Shown piece after piece: positions 1 to 12,200 of a stretch of 64,000 bases of DNA. Within the stretch, counting starts at the first letter, position 1. The number at the start of each line of letters is the position of its first letter. Under the pieces are notes generated by a model that was not told the origin of the DNA, did no database searches, and saw nothing but the letters and a program-made list of their open reading frames with translations. The translations under genes and the position numbers were made by a program. The stretch comes from Rhyzopertha dominica (lineage: Eukaryota > Arthropoda > Insecta > Coleoptera > Bostrichidae), in contig QCXZ01000137.1 in assembly GCA_025024175.1 (NCBI GenBank), positions 60,166,911 to 60,230,910 of the forward strand, given 5' to 3'.

Positions 1-851
1 TTGATATGACTAGGAAGCAGTCCTATTAGACTCAAATCGTTACGATTTCGTTGCTGTTCAGAATTCTAACCCAAAAGCCACAATTTACGACCAATGTATA
101 TTTTATAGACACCTCAAAAAAGCCAATTCCTTTGCCTGTCATGGGTGTACAATTTTTCTTGTATGTAAATTGTTTCCAGTTCAATCAGCTTGTGACAAAT
201 AGTCCAATCTGGCAACATAGTTAGGTTGACATTGCTGGATAGTGTTAACAACATTATGGCTAGTGAATATTTAAACTCAATTTACTTCAAACATTAGACT
301 ATTATACATAAAACAAGCAATAACACATAGAAATGTGACAAAAGAAAAGATATCCCACCACTACCAGACCAGAGGAAGACAAAAGGAAAAACCTTGTTCA
401 GCAAAGAGCGAATAAGGCAACTGGTCCAAAAAGTCTAAGATATTACGGACCAAAGCCTTACAACCCAATACTGACAAAAACGAGAAATGTCAATAATGAA
501 GCTCTTTTCAAAAAACAAAATAAAGAAATGGATTTCAGAAAATAAATAAACAGTATCATGTGCAATACCTGATTTAATACTTTTTTTTCTACTGTAACTT
601 TACCTGTTCACTGATTTTTAGTGTGCAGGGGCTAGAGTTCTGAGCCGCATTTTTATATATGTTAATGTGTTTCTAGTTTTAGGTGATTACATTTTTTTTC
701 CTTGTTTAAATTTTATTGACTATTTTACATGTATTATTTAGGTAAATCCACATACAAGCTCGCTTCTGTGGATATATTTTTGTTTATTTTATCTTATACT
801 TTAGCTTATATTGTACAACAAAAATTTACCTGAGAAAATAAAATAAACCAT
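1..851. other. Intergenic DNA, no gene recognised
   Basis: AT-rich sequence with stops in all frames and no recognisable protein similarity. The stretch just before the TAA microsatellite at 852 is T-rich and unstructured, which would suit the 3' end of an old LINE, but no coding part is visible to confirm this. Confidence 0.5.
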
Positions 852-874
852 TAATAATAATAATAATAATAATA
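852..874. repeat. (TAA)n microsatellite
   Basis: About seven to eight tandem TAA units. Some non-LTR retrotransposons end in such a tail, so it may mark a LINE 3' end; that is inference only. Confidence 0.85.
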
Positions 875-960
875 CGTGAGTATGACCAATCGCTTTGTGT
901 CAATAATCTGGTTGTACATTTAAGCTTTACCAGCCTAATAGGTTTTATCATAAATTATTG

Positions 961-1210
961 CAGTAACAAATTATCTTGATATAAAGTGCTCAATACACAG
1001 GTATGCAATTTACTTTATATAGGGGGCGTGATCAACCAGTGTGCATGTGACTTATTGCTAGGCTCCATATAGGGATAACGTTATTGGGCTTCTACACCCA
1101 TTAGAACTTGAGATGGTCGTAGTGTGAAAAAAAGAAACGCAAATGAAATTTTTCAGTTTTTATTAGTGACATCAAACTTAATTGGTAAATTAAAATTTAG
1201 TGAACAGGCC
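961..1210. repeat. Dispersed repeat family A, copy 1
   Basis: Shares a diverged but collinear sequence with 44228-44497. Common landmarks in order: 'acaaattatc', 'aaagtgctca', 'acaggtatgc/acaggaatgc', 'gggcgtg', 'gtgcatgt', 'gcaaatgaaatttt' and 'taaattttagt', ending at 'gaacaggcc/aaacaggcc'. No open reading frame and no terminal inverted repeats were found, so the class is unknown. Confidence 0.65.
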
Positions 1211-2696
1211 TCATTATTGCACTTATGATATTTGGCCACTATTACTGTTATTTGTCACTAATACGGGCACCGCTGATTCTATGAAAATGTTTACCTATTA
1301 GGCTTTTTAGAACACTTGACTTTCAAAGTGGCTGCCGGGAATCAAGGCATGAGTCATTCAATTTGAACAACTAATCCTAAAAAGCCTAATAAATTCAAGA
1401 TTACACTATACATATAACCCCACTAGTCTTGTTAGAAAAGCAATCATAACAGAAATCTTATTTATTACATAGAACGCTAATATATATGACCTGCACAGCG
1501 AGTTTGCGGCGCATGCTCAAAAGGTACAATTTTAAGACGTCGAAAATGTCTGGCTTTGTCTCTCATCTCTCTGTCCCTGTCAGTGTGTTACTTGAGGTCG
1601 TACAGGTTATGTTTATATTAAAAAAATGTGGCATTTGATTATCCCAATACCCGTTTTTCCTAAGGTACGTAAAACAATTTGATTCGTTATTTTATTTTAC
1701 AAATCTTTTTTTGTAATTGCCCTTTTCTGACCAAAAACGTTTCATTTGGAAATTCTCGTCATTATTGTTGAAACCAACTTGAAAGATTACCTTCCTGGCC
1801 TTCCAAACAGGCAGGGCCAATAATTTTAAAAAATACGTGAAATCGTCGAAAATACCCTCAGATATTTGTTGCCTGGTTAAGTCTCGTCTCAAAAATTTGA
1901 CTGGACACGTCCGGGTCTCTTTCTTCATCTCGTACATATTATTGACAGTGCTGTAAATTTTAAAGAACATAAATACATAAATGACTTATAATATTTAACC
2001 GGTAATGATGATGTTGCATTTTCTAACAGCTCCTTTAGTACAAAACCATTTAATATGTGATATAAATTTTCTGTAACCAAACCTGGTTTTAGGCTCATAA
2101 TTGTTAATCCGGTTCTGACTTGCTTTCAATGGGATTGCGCCAACGGGCCCTGTGCAGTTTCAATTTGGCACAAACTTGTACTTATGTATTTAGCGTTCTG
2201 TGTAAATATATGATTTCTGTGGCAAACATGCACAACATAACCTCGGTTGTTTGACACTCGAGACTCAACATAAGTGACAGTTTATTTATTGCAACACCAC
2301 TACTATGTACGTTCACGACAGCAAAAGCCATCCCCGGCCTACTTGACAAATTTTTTTTGTGAATGTCCGTTATTATCCTGACCAACAAATCAAGCCGTTG
2401 TCTTAAGCAGTACCAATGAAGAACACCTAGAAGACACATTTCCATGGAAACTATTAACCACACTTTAACCTGCTTTGTGCAGCCACAAATTACCAAACAA
2501 CTTTTGAGCATGGGCTTAAACCACAGAACACGTTTTAAGGAGGTTATCAAACTTTCTAATGTTGAAAAAACAACAAAAGGTAGTTTGAAAATCACATTTT
2601 ATTACGAAAAGTTTCTTTACTTGCACAAGAAAAATTACACATATCTCAAATATGTACATTTACGTGATCTGTTAAAATCCTACAATTATTACAACA
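1211..2696. other. Intergenic DNA downstream of MED14
   Basis: No recognised gene. The open frames here (for example 1692-1970 minus, 92 codons; 2182-2595 minus, 137 codons) have no motif I recognise and no splice context. Confidence 0.5.
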
Positions 2697-2702
2697 TTTA
2701 TT
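2697..2702 (-). terminator. Candidate MED14 polyadenylation signal
   Basis: Reads AATAAA on the minus strand, 131 bases beyond the MED14 stop codon. It is the first canonical hexamer downstream, but such hexamers are frequent in this AT-rich DNA. Confidence 0.4.
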
Positions 2703-2833
2703 AATAGAAACAACTTCTCTTTTTTAGCCAGCCAAAATAAATTGCTCTCTAATACATAATATACTGGACAGTTAATGACTGACAACTGATATCATTCGTA
2801 TATTTAACTCATCGGAAACACACCTGCACAGTT

Positions 2834-3211
2834 TTAAGACGTTGGTCCCATCATCCTCATTGGCATACCAGTCCACCCAGGCTGTCCCGAGTTGCGCATT
2901 TGCATTACGGGCGGCTGAATCTGTTGAACCACTGCAGCTGCAGGTGCATTCTGCTGTGGTTCCGAAGGTAGCACCAAATTCATCAACAGCTCCCGAACAG
3001 CGGGAAATAGTGAGCATTCTGTGTGACTGGGCTGGAACTGTGCAAAGTGTCTGAGAAGCTGGTTTGCAGCAGTCATGGCCGGAGCAGGTCCAGAATCACG
3101 ACGTTCTGCCAGCTGAGTTATGTTGGAGCTGATATCATATACTATGGGTAGAACCAGAGAAGGAGGCTCCATCGTGGCTGGGTACTGCATGTCGATTCGA
3201 GTGATTTGTAA
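2834..3211 (-). CDS. MED14: MED14 last coding exon (21)
   Basis: Residues 1400-1524 and the TAA stop at 2834-2836. Starts LQITRID after acceptor CTTTTAG, continues '[20 protein letters not shown]' and '[20 protein letters not shown]' as in human MED14, then adds a short Gln/Met/Pro-rich tail not seen in the human protein. Confidence 0.95.
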   Translation of the reverse strand, partial: LQITRIDMQYPATMEPPSLVLPIVYDISSNITQLAERRDSGPAPAMTAANQLLRHFAQFQPSHTECSLFPAVRELLMNLVLPSEPQQNAPAAAVVQQIQPPVMQMRNSGQPGWTGMPMRMMGPTS

Positions 3212-6200
3212 CTAAAAGAAATCAATTTGTAGTTGCAAGAAGTTTTTAAAAAATATGAATATTTTTATCTTGTGTTATTCATATATAAGAGTACAAATAA
3301 GTTATGAAAATTAAGTATCGACCTGTTATCCAATTCCTTCATGGCAGCAACATAATTATGAAATAGCCGCGGATTTAAACAGTAGTTGGAAGGTCAGCCA
3401 CATACAAAAGTGTACTAGTAGTCAAATTTGTTAGATGTAAGAGTACACAGAGGTTACGAAATATATAGTGACCATCATTTAGTGATAGGAAAAATTAAAA
3501 AAAAAAGATGCAGAAAGAAATCAGCAAACCAGTAAAGACAGAAATAAGAACAAACAAAACAATTACAGTGTACATCTAGCTTATAATGAATATCATGAGT
3601 ATAGATAATAAACAGAAAAAAAAATGAAGATCATACAGAACTAATCTGGATGAAATTTAAGGAAATATTAGTGAGCATGGTGAGATAAGTGTGTGGAAAG
3701 ACCTTAGAAGAGAAAAGGAAAAAACAGACACATGGGAATAAGCTAATAAAAAAATAAGTATGGAAACACCAGATTGCAAAGTGAACAAAAGAGAATTACA
3801 CAAGATACAAAGAGCAGAGAATAAAAGTTAAAGAATTAGTAAAAGATGCTAAAAGAGTGGCTTGGGAAGAATTTGGAGCCAAAATTGAAGAAAACAGCAA
3901 AGCAAACCAGAAGCTATTTTTAAAGTACTTAAAAATGCAATAAATGATAAAAAATACTTTGAAGGTCAGATAAAAACAAGCGAGGCGAGATGCTCACAGA
4001 AGGCACTGAAATAATGAACAGAGGGAAAGTTGGAACAAATGATACAGAAAATAGAGAAACAAATTATTATATCAAAAGGAACAACAGAATGATATAAAAG
4101 AGGAGGAAGTAAAAAAGACCGTAGTTAATATAAAAAAAGGAAACGGGCCGGGGCATGACCAATTGCACCAGAAATGTTGAAAAGTATGGGACCAAAAGGA
4201 AGAAAAGTGCTAATAAGAAAAATATGTGATGTGGCATGGAATAAAGGAGCTGTAACGGAAAATTGGAAAATGGGTATAATTGTACCAACACAAAAAAGGG
4301 AATACAAAAGAATGTGAAAATTGCAGAGGAATTACAATGTTAAGTATAGTAGCAATGAAGGAAGCAAGTTTAAAAGAAAAATTGGAACCATAATTACACA
4401 AAGCAAAAAGCATGTTTGGAAAAGATAAAAGCACATAGGACCAATATTCACGATTAAACAAATGGTCAAAAAGAGGGGCAAAAAAAAAAGAATTTATTTA
4501 GCATTCTTGGATATTCGATAACATCCCTAGAAAAGTGGTGTGGAAAAGTATGAAGAAAAGGGGTATAAATAACAAGCTGAGAGCAAGTAACATGGAATCA
4601 AAGGGCACCCAGGTAGCAGATTGATTTAGACAATAGCGTTTATCATGGTAATGGACTATATAATGTGGGGAGTGCATAATAAAGTCCACGCTCGTTATAA
4701 TAGCAAGCCTGTTTCTTATGAATGCGAAAACAGACTGCAGAGTAAGTATTTACAAAATAAAAACATGTTCTAACAAACAACCCTATGGCATATTCCTTTT
4801 ATTTATTTATAATTACAAGGCTATGAAAATCCTGCATGCAGAATTCAATTCAGGTAGGACGGGACTGCTTTTGAGCTTTGTGCATTTGCACTACCCCCAA
4901 AAAGGTTGACTATTTTAAGGTCATGAGAATCACTCATGAATTTCCAATCTTTGTCGCTACTGCATAAATGTCTATACTGTGTAAATACTTAAAATGTGTC
5001 AAAGAGGTGACTAGAATGGATAGAATAAGAAACGACAAAATCAGAGAACTGGAAAAAGAACTGATTAAACACGTTTAGAAGAAAATAAATTAAAGTGGTT
5101 TGAGCACCTGGTAAGAAACAATGAGGAAAGGCCAGCAAACCAGTATGGGAAGCAAAAGCACGAGAAAGGTTTGTATTTCACCTAGCAGTTTATTGAAGAT
5201 TTTCAAGTAATGTGAATCGATTTTATCACATGTGAAGAAGTGCCATGTAAACCTTCAAGAAAATGAATCGAACTCTCTCCGTATGAAGATGTCAATGAAG
5301 CTGTCTTTAGAGTGGATACAGATTATCAGAAACAAAATTGTGCCTCTATCTTAACCTCTCATACATGAAAAAACTCGCAAAATCTCAAGGACACTCAGAC
5401 CTTCATGGCATTGTGGGATGGTTAAAAAAAATTAAAGAGAGACAAAGGATGCACCAAAAAGTTATTTCAGGTGAAAGTGTAGAGGTTAGTATTGTGCATG
5501 CCACAAAAGAAGGCAGACGTGTTGGGGACGATAATTGTCGCAAGACATTTATATCATTGACGTGTATTGATGATCACAATTTCAGGCTAGCGGGGTGAAT
5601 AAATTCATTAACTCGGGTCACCGTTCATATTGTGGACGATGTTAGATTCCTAACGTGTAACTTCTTTCCTAACACGCACTTTAGCAAAGACTATGACAAG
5701 TGGAGATCGACCACGTTGAAAAAAATTTTAGACTTCTATAAGCCAAACGATGTCTTCAACGCAGATGAAACTGGGTTATCGAAACGTCAGACTATTAACT
5801 TTTTGTCAGTGTTTTCAAGAGACAGCGATCTATCCGACAAAATATTATCTTATATTATGGACGCTGAAAGCATTCATCCTCGTATATTCATCAACTGTTT
5901 ACAGGTGATAAATGTTTTGGTGTGAAACATAGTAAAGAAAAAATAACAGTAATGGTTGGAGCGAATATGATAGGAACGGAACAGTTGCCGCTGTTGGTTA
6001 TTGGAAGAAGTAAAAATCTGAGGTGTTTTAGAGGAGTTAAATTATTAGAAATGAAATACAGATTTGATAAGAAAGCCTGGATGATAAAATGAGATTTAAA
6101 AAAAAAACTCGACAAACGTATGACTAAAAAGGTAAGAAAGATGATCGTTGTCGACAATTGTCCAGCCCATCCATGTGGGATTTCACAAAACCTTAAAAGC

Positions 6201-9200
6201 ATTGAGCTGGCTTTCTTCCTGCCAAATATGGCATAGCAGCCAATGGACCACAGCATCATAAAAAAATCATAAACCTCATTATCGAAAACGGATTTTACCT
6301 AAAATTATTCAAAGCATTGAAGGTGAAGATCACAAAGTTGACCTTTCCATCAACTTGCGAGAGTGTAACTCATGGTTGACAGAAGTGTATGATGTTGATG
6401 TATCCCAAAAACAATAAAAAACTGTTTTGCGAAAGTGAAGTTTTCAGAAACACCAGATGATTGGGATCAAGTGGATGATTTACAGCTTTCTAAATTACGA
6501 AAGGTTTAACAATAAGTTCGTGTACTCAGTGATATTACGGACAACATGGATCTTTCATGTAAATGGATAATGAACTTATAGTGGAGGAGTATCCAAATGA
6601 CCCTGACATTTTATGCATTGTAATTTATCATAAAAACAAAGAAGATTGGAATCATGAAGAGGGCGAGAATGAAGAACAATAAATTGTAAACATGCTATCA
6701 AAAAAAGAGACATTTAAAGCATTTCGTACTATTCGCAGGGCTTTACAAAACCGCATGAATGTTCCTGAAAATTTATTCAAGTGCCTAAGCAAGTGTGATG
6801 TTTATTTTGAAAACGAAACGTTATATAAGAGTAGAGTTTCGTCAAAAATTACAGATTATGTAACTAAAATTACTTGGGTCTTACAATTTTTATATGCATG
6901 TCCACATGTGCATTACCATGTTATATAACATATATAGTATCACTGATATGTTTTTAATTAATATGCAAAGTGTTTTAAATGTACAAATATAAACATATGT
7001 GCATATGTATCAGTTTTTCTACAATTCATCTCTAGTGTCATTCCAAATAACGATTTCTATTTAATGAATTTTTGGCAGGGACTTTGGGACTTCGCTAAAT
7101 GGAGGTCCGACTGTATACGCAGTTGGTTTTTAAAGGAGCAGGAAAGAGATTCAATTGCAGCATCACATGATGTCTTAAAAGAAGCTATGTAATGTTACAG
7201 CTACAATGGAAAATAAGTTGAGGGCAAACGAAGAATTAGTGAATGTGACAGTCATTATCTTAAAGTTAAAGTTCTCAGAAACACATTTGCATCGTTCTAA
7301 ATAATATTAATTTGAAGAATGTTTTGTGTCCGTTAAAATTACATAATTCTAATAGCTGCGTGACATACATTTTAAAAAATGCTATAAACAAAATTTTAAA
7401 AAATCACAGAAATGAGGGACATATTTCAGAAAATTATGCTTGATCTTAATAAAACTGTTGAAATGAGAATACGGCAAATTCAAAATTAGCTCCTAACAAA
7501 ACAGTGATGGTGTACTTACAAAGAACAGTATCTTTGTCCTGTAAACCAGAACACCTGCCATTCCAATTGGCACAATGGGAATGGCAGATGGGGGTATCCT
7601 CAGCATCCATTGGACGGACCACTTCATTCCCTGCTGCTCTGCCAATCCAGGCATTAACTCCAACTTCATGATTTGTATGATATCCTTAAGAACATTAACT
7701 GGTACACTGAGCATGCTACAGAAGCCGAACATCGAGTTTGGTTTGAAAGGCGGTACAGCAGAGCGGGTATCAAAGAATTTCTCCAGAATCTGCAAAACAC
7801 ATGTCACTAGAATGTATTGATAAACATTTCTGACATGTTAATATTTGCACGTCAAAATTATACTATACACCAAAGAACTAAGGAAATTCCTTAAAACAGA
7901 TTTATCTTCACTAATAAATTAATCAGAATAAGAAATCATTTAATATAGCCTATTACAGGATAAGGAAGAATAAACAAAAGAAACAGCAGACCGAAACAAA
8001 CTGAGTGACAAAACGTTGAAAATCATCAGGCAAATCATTATATTGGGTTGAGTCATAAATGTTTCGAAGTGAAAGGTCATCGAGTGCCGTCCTGATCTCA
8101 TCGACGTCGGTGAAGCACCGACCACGGAGGAAGTGGTCCATCGACCGGAACAGATAGTAGTCGGACAGGGCTATGTTCGGGCTGTATGGCGGTTGATTGA
8201 TTTTCATCCACCCCAATTCCTTGATTTTTCCCAGCGTCTGAAGTGCAGTNTGGGGTCTGGTGTTGTCCTGGTTGAAGAAGATTCGGCTCATGTTGACGCC
8301 CTTCACCAACAAATTTTCTTGAACTCTGTTGAGTTGCGAACAGTAGCGATGGCGGTGATCGCCACACCATGTGGAAGAAGCTCCCAATACACAGGCCTAT
8401 CCACCATCCACCAAACGCTTAACATGACCTTTTTCTGGTAGAGCTCCGGTCGCGGTGTCAGAATTCCAGGGTCGTTGCGTTCCAGCCACTGGTTCCCGCC
8501 CTTTCTGTTGTCATAAAGCACCCACTTCTCATCGCAGGTGAGAATCCGATCCAGGCCTCCACGTTTGAACCTGTGCAGCAGCGCCCTTCAATCAGCGACA
8601 CCTCAATTTTTTTGGTTCATCAATTCATGTAGGACAATAGTTGGCAATTTTGGCGACAATCCCATTTTGTGCAGTTGACGGACAACGGTCGATTGGGACG
8701 TGTGGAGTTCAGCGGCCAGTTCTCGTGTTGTTTGAGCCGGATTTGATTTGATGGACCTGTGCAGGCGCCTCTTGTTTACGGTAGCCGGCCGTCCTGGGTG
8801 TCATTTGTCCTTTCTGCTGATATGGCCTGCTCGAAACTTCTGATACCACTCCCAACATGTAGATTGGCTTGGCGTAGAGTTGCCGGTGACAACCTGGATG
8901 TTTTTGGCCGCTTGTGATGGATTGCTGCCGAGTTGGAACTGGTCGAAGATCAAATCACGTACTTTTTGATGCTGAGTTGACATTGTTCTTAATGGCATAA
9001 CTTTTTACCACGAGCCACAACGAAAGAATTTATACCTTAAAATAATAACCAAGCAACTAGCTTTCAAACGAGTTATATCACGTCAACGAATTTGTTTGAC
9101 ACACCTGTCAAAACAAGAATTATCGGAAATTTATGACTCAACCTATTGCATAGTGCCCAAATATTTAAAGTTATGTTTAAACTTTTCGGTAGAATGTCTT

Positions 9201-12200
9201 GGCAACTCAATCCTGTGCAAGCCTCGTGTATTTAGTTCATGGATATCTTTCTTGAATATAATCTTGTTATAAAGATAAGATGACGTTTTACTAATTAGAG
9301 TTTTATGAATTTGACACAGCATAGAGTACCGACAAGCATTCTCAATATTTAGCCATTGTAGCTGCTGAATGTATACAGACACATGATCTCTTCCATGCAG
9401 ATTAAAGCAATAATGTATACTGTATTTTTTGTAGCCTGTACAAATGAGCCTTAGATGATTGCTTTGGTATTGCTCAATAAAAATATTCTCGTTTATAATA
9501 ATAGGAAAAACTTACTTGTAATTCTTCTGGACTCCACACCACATCTTTCCGTTCTGGCAGTGGAGTTATCTTCAAATGCAAACTTTGTAAGTGCTGAGGA
9601 TTTAAAATTACACGGCACTGTAGCGTTTCCGCCACTTTAAAGTGAATTACTCCAAATTCTGTAGTTGGTATAATTGTCAACTGAAAGAAAAACTTCACAT
9701 GAAATTTCAAAATTAATTCAATACAGTAAATAGGTAGGATAAGAATAAGTATGCACTTACATAGTTCTCAGTGTGTGCATATCTATACAACTGTCTTCTC
9801 ATAAAAAGACAACCCAGGAACCTTTCTAGAGGGGCTAGTTCTGGGCCGGGTAGATTCTGAGGATGTGGAGAAGGGCAACACAATGTTTCCAAAGCTTCTT
9901 GTGTTAACAATGTAGGTACAGCACCAGCCCATGATCTTTGGGGAAGAACTCTAGATAACTGGCTCCCTATATAGAAAATTTCTATGTTATTATTTAATAA
10001 CAGATTGAAGTAGAAATATTAATACTGTTCATCATCATATTTGGAAGTAATGCTTCCAACATCACTAATATGAAAACCACTATCAACCTGTGATATGCCC
10101 AAGCAAATTTAAAAGAATGCCTAAGGATCCTTGTAAAACTATTAGTTGTCACCTAGAATTTAAATGTGAATTTTTTCTCTACATAATATAAGTCTATTCC
10201 ATCATAATTTTGCTTTTCTAATGAAGCATCTTAAAAATTTCAAATTATTTGCTTACTTATATTTTTGTGTTACTTTGTTATTTGAAGAACTTTAAAGAAG
10301 CTTAAATGGAGACAAAAAAATTATGCAGCATTACTTCACCTTTGAAATTTTTGACAAAAAGAATCTTTTTTTTCCGAGTTCAACGATATGCAACACTCAG
10401 TATTTTACCAACAGATTACATTTAAAACCCATAAAAACAGCTTTTTATCGACAGTTGTTGATTTAGAATAGCAGGCAATTGGCATAGATGGCTATAATTA
10501 AACACATGGTATTTGTTGTTCACTATGTCAGTGCAGAAGTACAAGTTCCATACAAAAATCCGTCACGAGTCAAGAAAAAATTGATATATTACAAGTGTAC
10601 TATTATTGTAAAAAAAATACAGAAATAGCTACTGCTGAATATGCCAGAAGATTTTATAGACAGTAAACGACAATATAAAACTTACTTTTGAAATTCCATT
10701 ACGGTAGTGTGTTAAAACCCAGAACTGCAAATTGAATAATGACAACAAGTGAACAAAACAACATCTGATTTTTTATACAGATAATTTTATAATAGGTTGC
10801 TGAGAATTCAATCCAATCCATTTGTCATAACAATACTGTGTTGATCAGGAATTATTTAAATGAAGTTTTCAATGAATAATGAACTGGGACGAAGGGACCT
10901 GAAGCATGACCAGCATACTCACCAGATTTGAGTGTTCTTGACCTTTTCTTCGGGGCATTTTAAAAGCTAATATTTATTAAACTAGTCTAAACAACATTGC
11001 TGAATATCCTAGTTGCCTGCAGAAGTTTATGTTGTCGGTATATCCAATGTGCAGTTAAGAGATATGAAAATGACTGTGTTTTTGTCTACAATAGAATGGC
11101 AGTTTATTTGAACATCTGCTTTGGTAACTGCAGATTACTGCCATTTTACATTTACAGTTCCGATGTTTAGCATACTAGGGTTTCTTAAAAAATTAAGTTT
11201 ATGTGGTTGCCTTTTATCTCACAAGTCACCCAGCATGATTCAGTGAAAACTAGTTCTGTATTTTTTTTTCAAATTAAGTGTTTATTTGCAAAATAAAGGT
11301 AAAGTTAATTTTCAAGTAAAATTGTAATACAGCACTGACACAACAATAAACATAAAACTCATATCCTTGAAACCCTTCAAGTTGATGCCTTCTTTGCTGT
11401 AGTCTGTCAATATTAAATCAAATGTCATTTTAATAACAATTTTTATATAAAATTATTATTTATTATGGTTTGTACATGTATGGTTTCTGGTTGTGGGTAC
11501 AAAGATAGAGAAGAGAAATTTATGTTGTAAAGATCTCAAATAATGAAGAAGAAAGTAATACTTTCAACTTTATTTAATAAGAACAATGCTAAAGGAGATG
11601 TTTGGAACATAGTGGATAACAGGACTTCAGCAATCTGGATTTGGCCATATTGAGAAGAAAGAAGAGGATTTCTGATTAGCACCAGTAAGGAACAGATCTC
11701 TGCAGCCCATAGGAATCAGACAAATTTGAAGATCGATGCCATTCATAAGACATTTTTTTTTGGATTTTGCTTTCTTCCTTTTTTCAATTTGAACACGCTC
11801 CTTTAAATTGGCCAAAACGTAGATAAGTATTTTTTATTTAGATTACAAGTATTTACAATTAGTTAGAGAACTTGTGCAATTGTAAAAATGATTGTTTTCC
11901 TTAGTTTGATTCTTATTACAGTTATAGTATAGTTGTAAAACATCTTTCAAAAATTTGTTGTTTATTCGAAATACCTATTTTTTGTTAAGTTGTAAATATG
12001 TTTTGTTCCGTAAATTTTTTTGTTCAATTTTAAATATGTTTAATATAGTAATTTTATTTCTAATTTGATCAGTTATTTCAGTTTGTTTAGTAGTAGTAGT
12101 TTAGTTAGTATATTATTTCGAATTTGTTTTAATTTTTTACAGTACCTATTCTTTGTTCAATTAAAAATATGTTTTATTTAGTAAATTTATTTCTTATTTG

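Noticed and set aside
1692..1970. Minus-strand 92-codon frame as a gene downstream of MED14
   Set aside because: No motif, no splice context and no family recognised; chance length in AT-rich DNA.
2842..3054. Plus-strand and alternative minus-strand frames in the MED14 last exon
   Set aside because: These are shadows of exon 21, with no homology of their own.
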